Assembly (NCBI GenBank): GCA_000226015.1
Contig: JH154014.1
Location: 27,622-86,927 of the forward strand
From: Mnemiopsis leidyi
Taxonomy: Eukaryota > Ctenophora > Tentaculata > Lobata > Bolinopsidae
Length of the DNA stretch: 59,306 nt
Reading direction: 5' to 3'
Made by a program: the position numbers and the translations under genes. Shown here one piece after another: positions 58,001 to 59,306 of this stretch (position 1 is its first letter; every line of letters starts with the position of its first letter). Below the pieces are notes generated by a model. It had not been told where the DNA came from, did not search any database, and worked only from the letters and a program-made list of their open reading frames with translations.

Positions 58001-58989
58001 TCGGAGATAGAGTGAGCTTGGCAGCGGTGATTGAGAATAAACCGCGTAAAGCTAAAGTCGACTGGTACAAAATGAAGGGCATCGAGGAAACATCCCTGAG
58101 TAAGACATTCGATACAGATAATTTTACTGATCAGTTTAGTTCAACAGTGCGAATTTCAGATAAAAAAGTTACAAATCGGAATGAAAAATAACTTTTCAGG
58201 CAGAAGGAAAGTGAAACTGACCCACCACAAGGAGGTGACTCAAGCCAGAATAAAGTTCGCATCTCCTGAGGACTCAGGAGTGTATCGCATCAAGGTTGTG
58301 TCGGCTGCAGACTACGCTATCGGACACATCGTGTTGAACGGTCTGTTGATTAAAGCCTTAATTTTCTAGTTTCAGGGCAGGATAAGTCTACTATCCTGCC
58401 CTGTTTGATCTTAAATGCTGCAAATAAAAATTCTTGTTTTTCTGAACAAGATACTTGTATTTCTAAGTCGCAATCATTAGCTATGAGAATTTTTGATAGA
58501 CATGTAAAATCGGGGCCTATACTCTGTATGAGTGTGTTAACCTTGCATCTTCTCGTCAGTTACCACAGCAAATAGTGAAGTGGAGATCGAGGAGATGATG
58601 AGACGAGCTTTTTCTGTTGTTGACCAGGAGAACTGCGGTCTTCTCACGCCAGCTCAAGTAAGTAATCTACTTTAAAGTCTAATATATTGTCTGTATTTGA
58701 AAAAAAATGGAACGTTGATTTAGTGATTAAAGTTGTAAGCTTAAAGTTGCTTAGATACGAACTGTATACAAATGATGATTTTGCACCATTTGCATTGTCT
58801 AGGTGATTTCAGTTTCGCTTTCAGGTGAAAGAGACGATGTCAAACCTGGGACTGACGGTTCCAAACGGCTGTATCGATGACGTCATATACTTAGCTATAA
58901 ATAGTACGACCCGGCTTGTGCACTACAATACATTTATCGACAAAATAGTATATCAATATAAGTCTGAACTTGGTAACTGCGTGGGTTGA
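54907..58989 (+). CDS. Ig-domain protein with C-terminal degenerate EF-hand pair, 11-exon model (5' end not resolved)
   Basis: Gene-level entry; exons follow. The chained exons give about 430 residues and a TGA at 58,987-58,989. The 3' seven exons are well supported: two Ig domains with the buried Trp (TWYK, DWYK) and the DxGxY tyrosine corner (YEDRGIYKC, PEDSGVYRI), then two helix-loop-helix units like calmodulin-type EF-hands. No signal peptide or membrane segment is seen in the placed part, and the Ig domains resemble the I-set type of muscle proteins, so a cytoplasmic or cytoskeletal role is possible but inferred. Follistatin-like proteins have EF-hands before Ig domains; here the order is reversed. 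No known protein is recognised with confidence. Confidence 0.75.
56069..56229 (+). CDS. Ig/EF-hand gene, exon b (tentative)
   Basis: Acceptor CATTTCAG and donor GTGAAC bound 161 bp, in phase 0 (fits exon a), out phase 2 (fits exon c). It encodes CGDPLVCAHSLIRLLDLAQT, a helical Leu-rich middle and ETGHCSCKQCHR with a Cys cluster. No family recognised; phase fit on both sides is the support. Confidence 0.42.
56302..56395 (+). repeat. 44-bp tandem duplication
   Basis: TTACAAAGCTAAAGTATTCT and the following bases occur twice with period 44, in the intron before exon c. Confidence 0.93.
56649..56718 (+). CDS. Ig/EF-hand gene, exon c (tentative)
   Basis: A 70-bp exon, CATTCCAG to GTAACA, in phase 2, out phase 0: KPRAVLDVKVSRPAGEGGSP. 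The other two frames are partly open too, so this choice rests on the phase chain. Confidence 0.38.
56819..56894 (+). CDS. Ig/EF-hand gene, exon d (3' edge uncertain)
   Basis: TTTCAG acceptor, phase 0: VDFTKVTEGFLLYPDSLIIS. The frame stays open to 57,052, but the downstream Ig domain is in another frame, so an intron must intervene. The donor GTGAAG at 56,895 in phase 1 with CCCAACAG at 56,982 restores it with an 88-bp intron. Confidence 0.48.
56983..57097 (+). CDS. Ig domain 1, N-terminal half
   Basis: It encodes VIKANNPEVVAILGDEYCHL, the first core Cys (LVCDLELD), and ends AVTW with the Trp codon split: TG before a GTTAGA donor in phase 2, completed by G in the next exon to give TWYKMQ. 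That junction recreates the Ig Trp motif exactly. Confidence 0.8.
57337..57455 (+). CDS. Ig domain 1, C-terminal half, with GC donor
   Basis: YKMQPNGDWNEQVV, RYKLSEDKLAMRIENVMYED and RG. A GT donor is absent; GAG before GCAAGT at 57,456 is a consensus GC-type donor. Using it in phase 1 joins to GIYKCEVV and restores the DxGxYxC motif. In phase 2, out phase 1, acceptor GTGCAG. Confidence 0.84.
57622..57705 (+). CDS. Ig domain 1, last strands
   Basis: GIYKCEVVNKEGIYKISRGE followed by FNVIVIPQ: the F and G strands of an Ig domain, with the second core Cys. Acceptor TCCCAG, donor GTAGGA, phase 1 on both sides. Confidence 0.84.
57926..58099 (+). CDS. Ig domain 2, N-terminal part
   Basis: DELNISDCEDGRVRI, then QTPICCKVGDRVSLAAVIEN and KAKVDWYKMKG with the Ig Trp. 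The donor GTAAGA at 58,100 in phase 1 is strong; the frame stays open to 58,191 but ends in a stop, and only splicing to 58,200 gives an Ig of normal length. Intron 100 bp. Confidence 0.82.
58200..58340 (+). CDS. Ig domain 2, C-terminal part
   Basis: RRKVKLTHHKEVTQARIKFA then SPEDSGVYRIKVVSAADYAI: E, F and G strands with the DSGVY corner; the usual second Cys is replaced by Ile. Acceptor TTTTCAG, donor GTCTGT, phase 1 on both sides. Confidence 0.84.
58569..58657 (+). CDS. Degenerate EF-hand 1
   Basis: EVEIEEMMRRAFSVVDQENC then GLLTPAQ: an entering helix with Phe, then a loop DQENCGLLTPAQ. Compared with a working EF-hand, loop position 1 Asp and the central Gly are kept, but position 5 is Cys and position 12 is Gln, not Glu, so calcium binding is doubtful. 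Acceptor TACCACAG, donor GTAAGT, out phase 0. Confidence 0.83.
58825..58989 (+). CDS. Degenerate EF-hand 2 and C-terminus
   Basis: VKETMSNLGLTVPNGCIDDV, then YLAINSTTRLVHYNTFIDKI and the end SELGNCVG with TGA. It has the helix-linker-helix plan of the second half of an EF lobe, but the loop lacks acidic ligands. Acceptor TTTCAG, phase 0. No clear AATAAA is seen in the last 300 bases of the window. Confidence 0.83.
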   Translation: MKETMSNLGLTVPNGCIDDVIYLAINSTTRLVHYNTFIDKIVYQYKSELGNCVG

Positions 58990-59306
58990 AGCCAAAGTTT
59001 GGTCAGTATTAGGTAGCTGAAAATTTGACTTAATTTTAGAAGAGATCATCGACAGTAGTTACTTTCATACGACAAGCATTTGATAAAATGAAAAATGACG
59101 ATGATACTCCTAGTAGAAAGTCTGAAATTTTTTTATATGGGTCTTCTGTTTCATTGTTAAATTGATTAAAAACACTAGTCTTACTTTGATTGGTTGGCTT
59201 CTTACTTTGTAGGTTGATAACCTACTGTCGCGGCCATCTCGCGCTCTCACGCATTTCTGGCCTAGCGGCCGTTAACTCCTTAATTTGATTGGTTGGCTCC
59301 TCTCCT

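Noticed and set aside
58100-58191. Reading Ig domain 2 through to the stop at 58,191
   Set aside because: It would truncate the Ig before the DSGVY corner found in the next exon; a strong GTAAGA donor precedes it.

Overview
The window is animal genomic DNA with spliced, intron-rich genes, AT-rich non-coding sequence and many minisatellites. It holds no rRNA or tRNA gene, no transposase or reverse-transcriptase ORF and no CRISPR array that I can see. A KIF26-family kinesin, a metazoan gene, puts the source in Metazoa, probably an invertebrate. The species cannot be fixed from sequence alone. All gene models here were built by hand from reading frame, splice sites and exact phase matching.

Region 1 (about 1 to 29,000, minus strand): one large kinesin gene of the KIF26 family (KIF26A/KIF26B, C. 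elegans VAB-8 type). I placed 23 coding exons whose splice phases chain without conflict from an ATG at 28,984 to the left edge, about 1,245 codons, and the gene runs off the window. The protein has an N-terminal module with two CxxC pairs, a Pro/Ser-rich linker, the KIF26-specific basic segment before the motor (SFFAKASQMFRKRKKERP), a very divergent motor with no working P-loop, and a long tail with SGYxSD-type repeats and coiled coils. A 410-codon exon at 24,607-25,836 starts with its own ATG and splices in phase to exon 3. It looks like an alternative first coding exon that replaces the first CxxC half. More candidate 5' exons lie at 30,515-30,678 and, weakly, 31,169-31,242.

Region 2 (about 31,000 to 54,000): gene-poor sequence between two divergent genes. 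It holds minisatellites, a perfect 157-bp tandem duplication, a 97-bp inverted-repeat element and many clusters of CACGTG, TGACGTCA, CCAAT and RFX X-box-like words. Only weak exon candidates are visible there.

Region 3 (about 53,600 to 58,989, plus strand): the 3' part of a second gene. Seven well-supported exons (56,983-58,989) encode two intracellular-style Ig domains followed by a C-terminal pair of degenerate EF-hands and a stop codon. Four weaker upstream exons chain to them in phase. One intron uses a GC-AG donor. A promoter-like cluster lies at 53,570-53,830.

The two genes are divergent and about 25 kb apart, and the space between them and the kinesin introns are full of the same short regulatory words. 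The main points for follow-up are the alternative first exon of the dead-motor kinesin, the Ig plus EF-hand architecture, and the CACGTG/CRE/X-box/CCAAT and triple-CArG modules.
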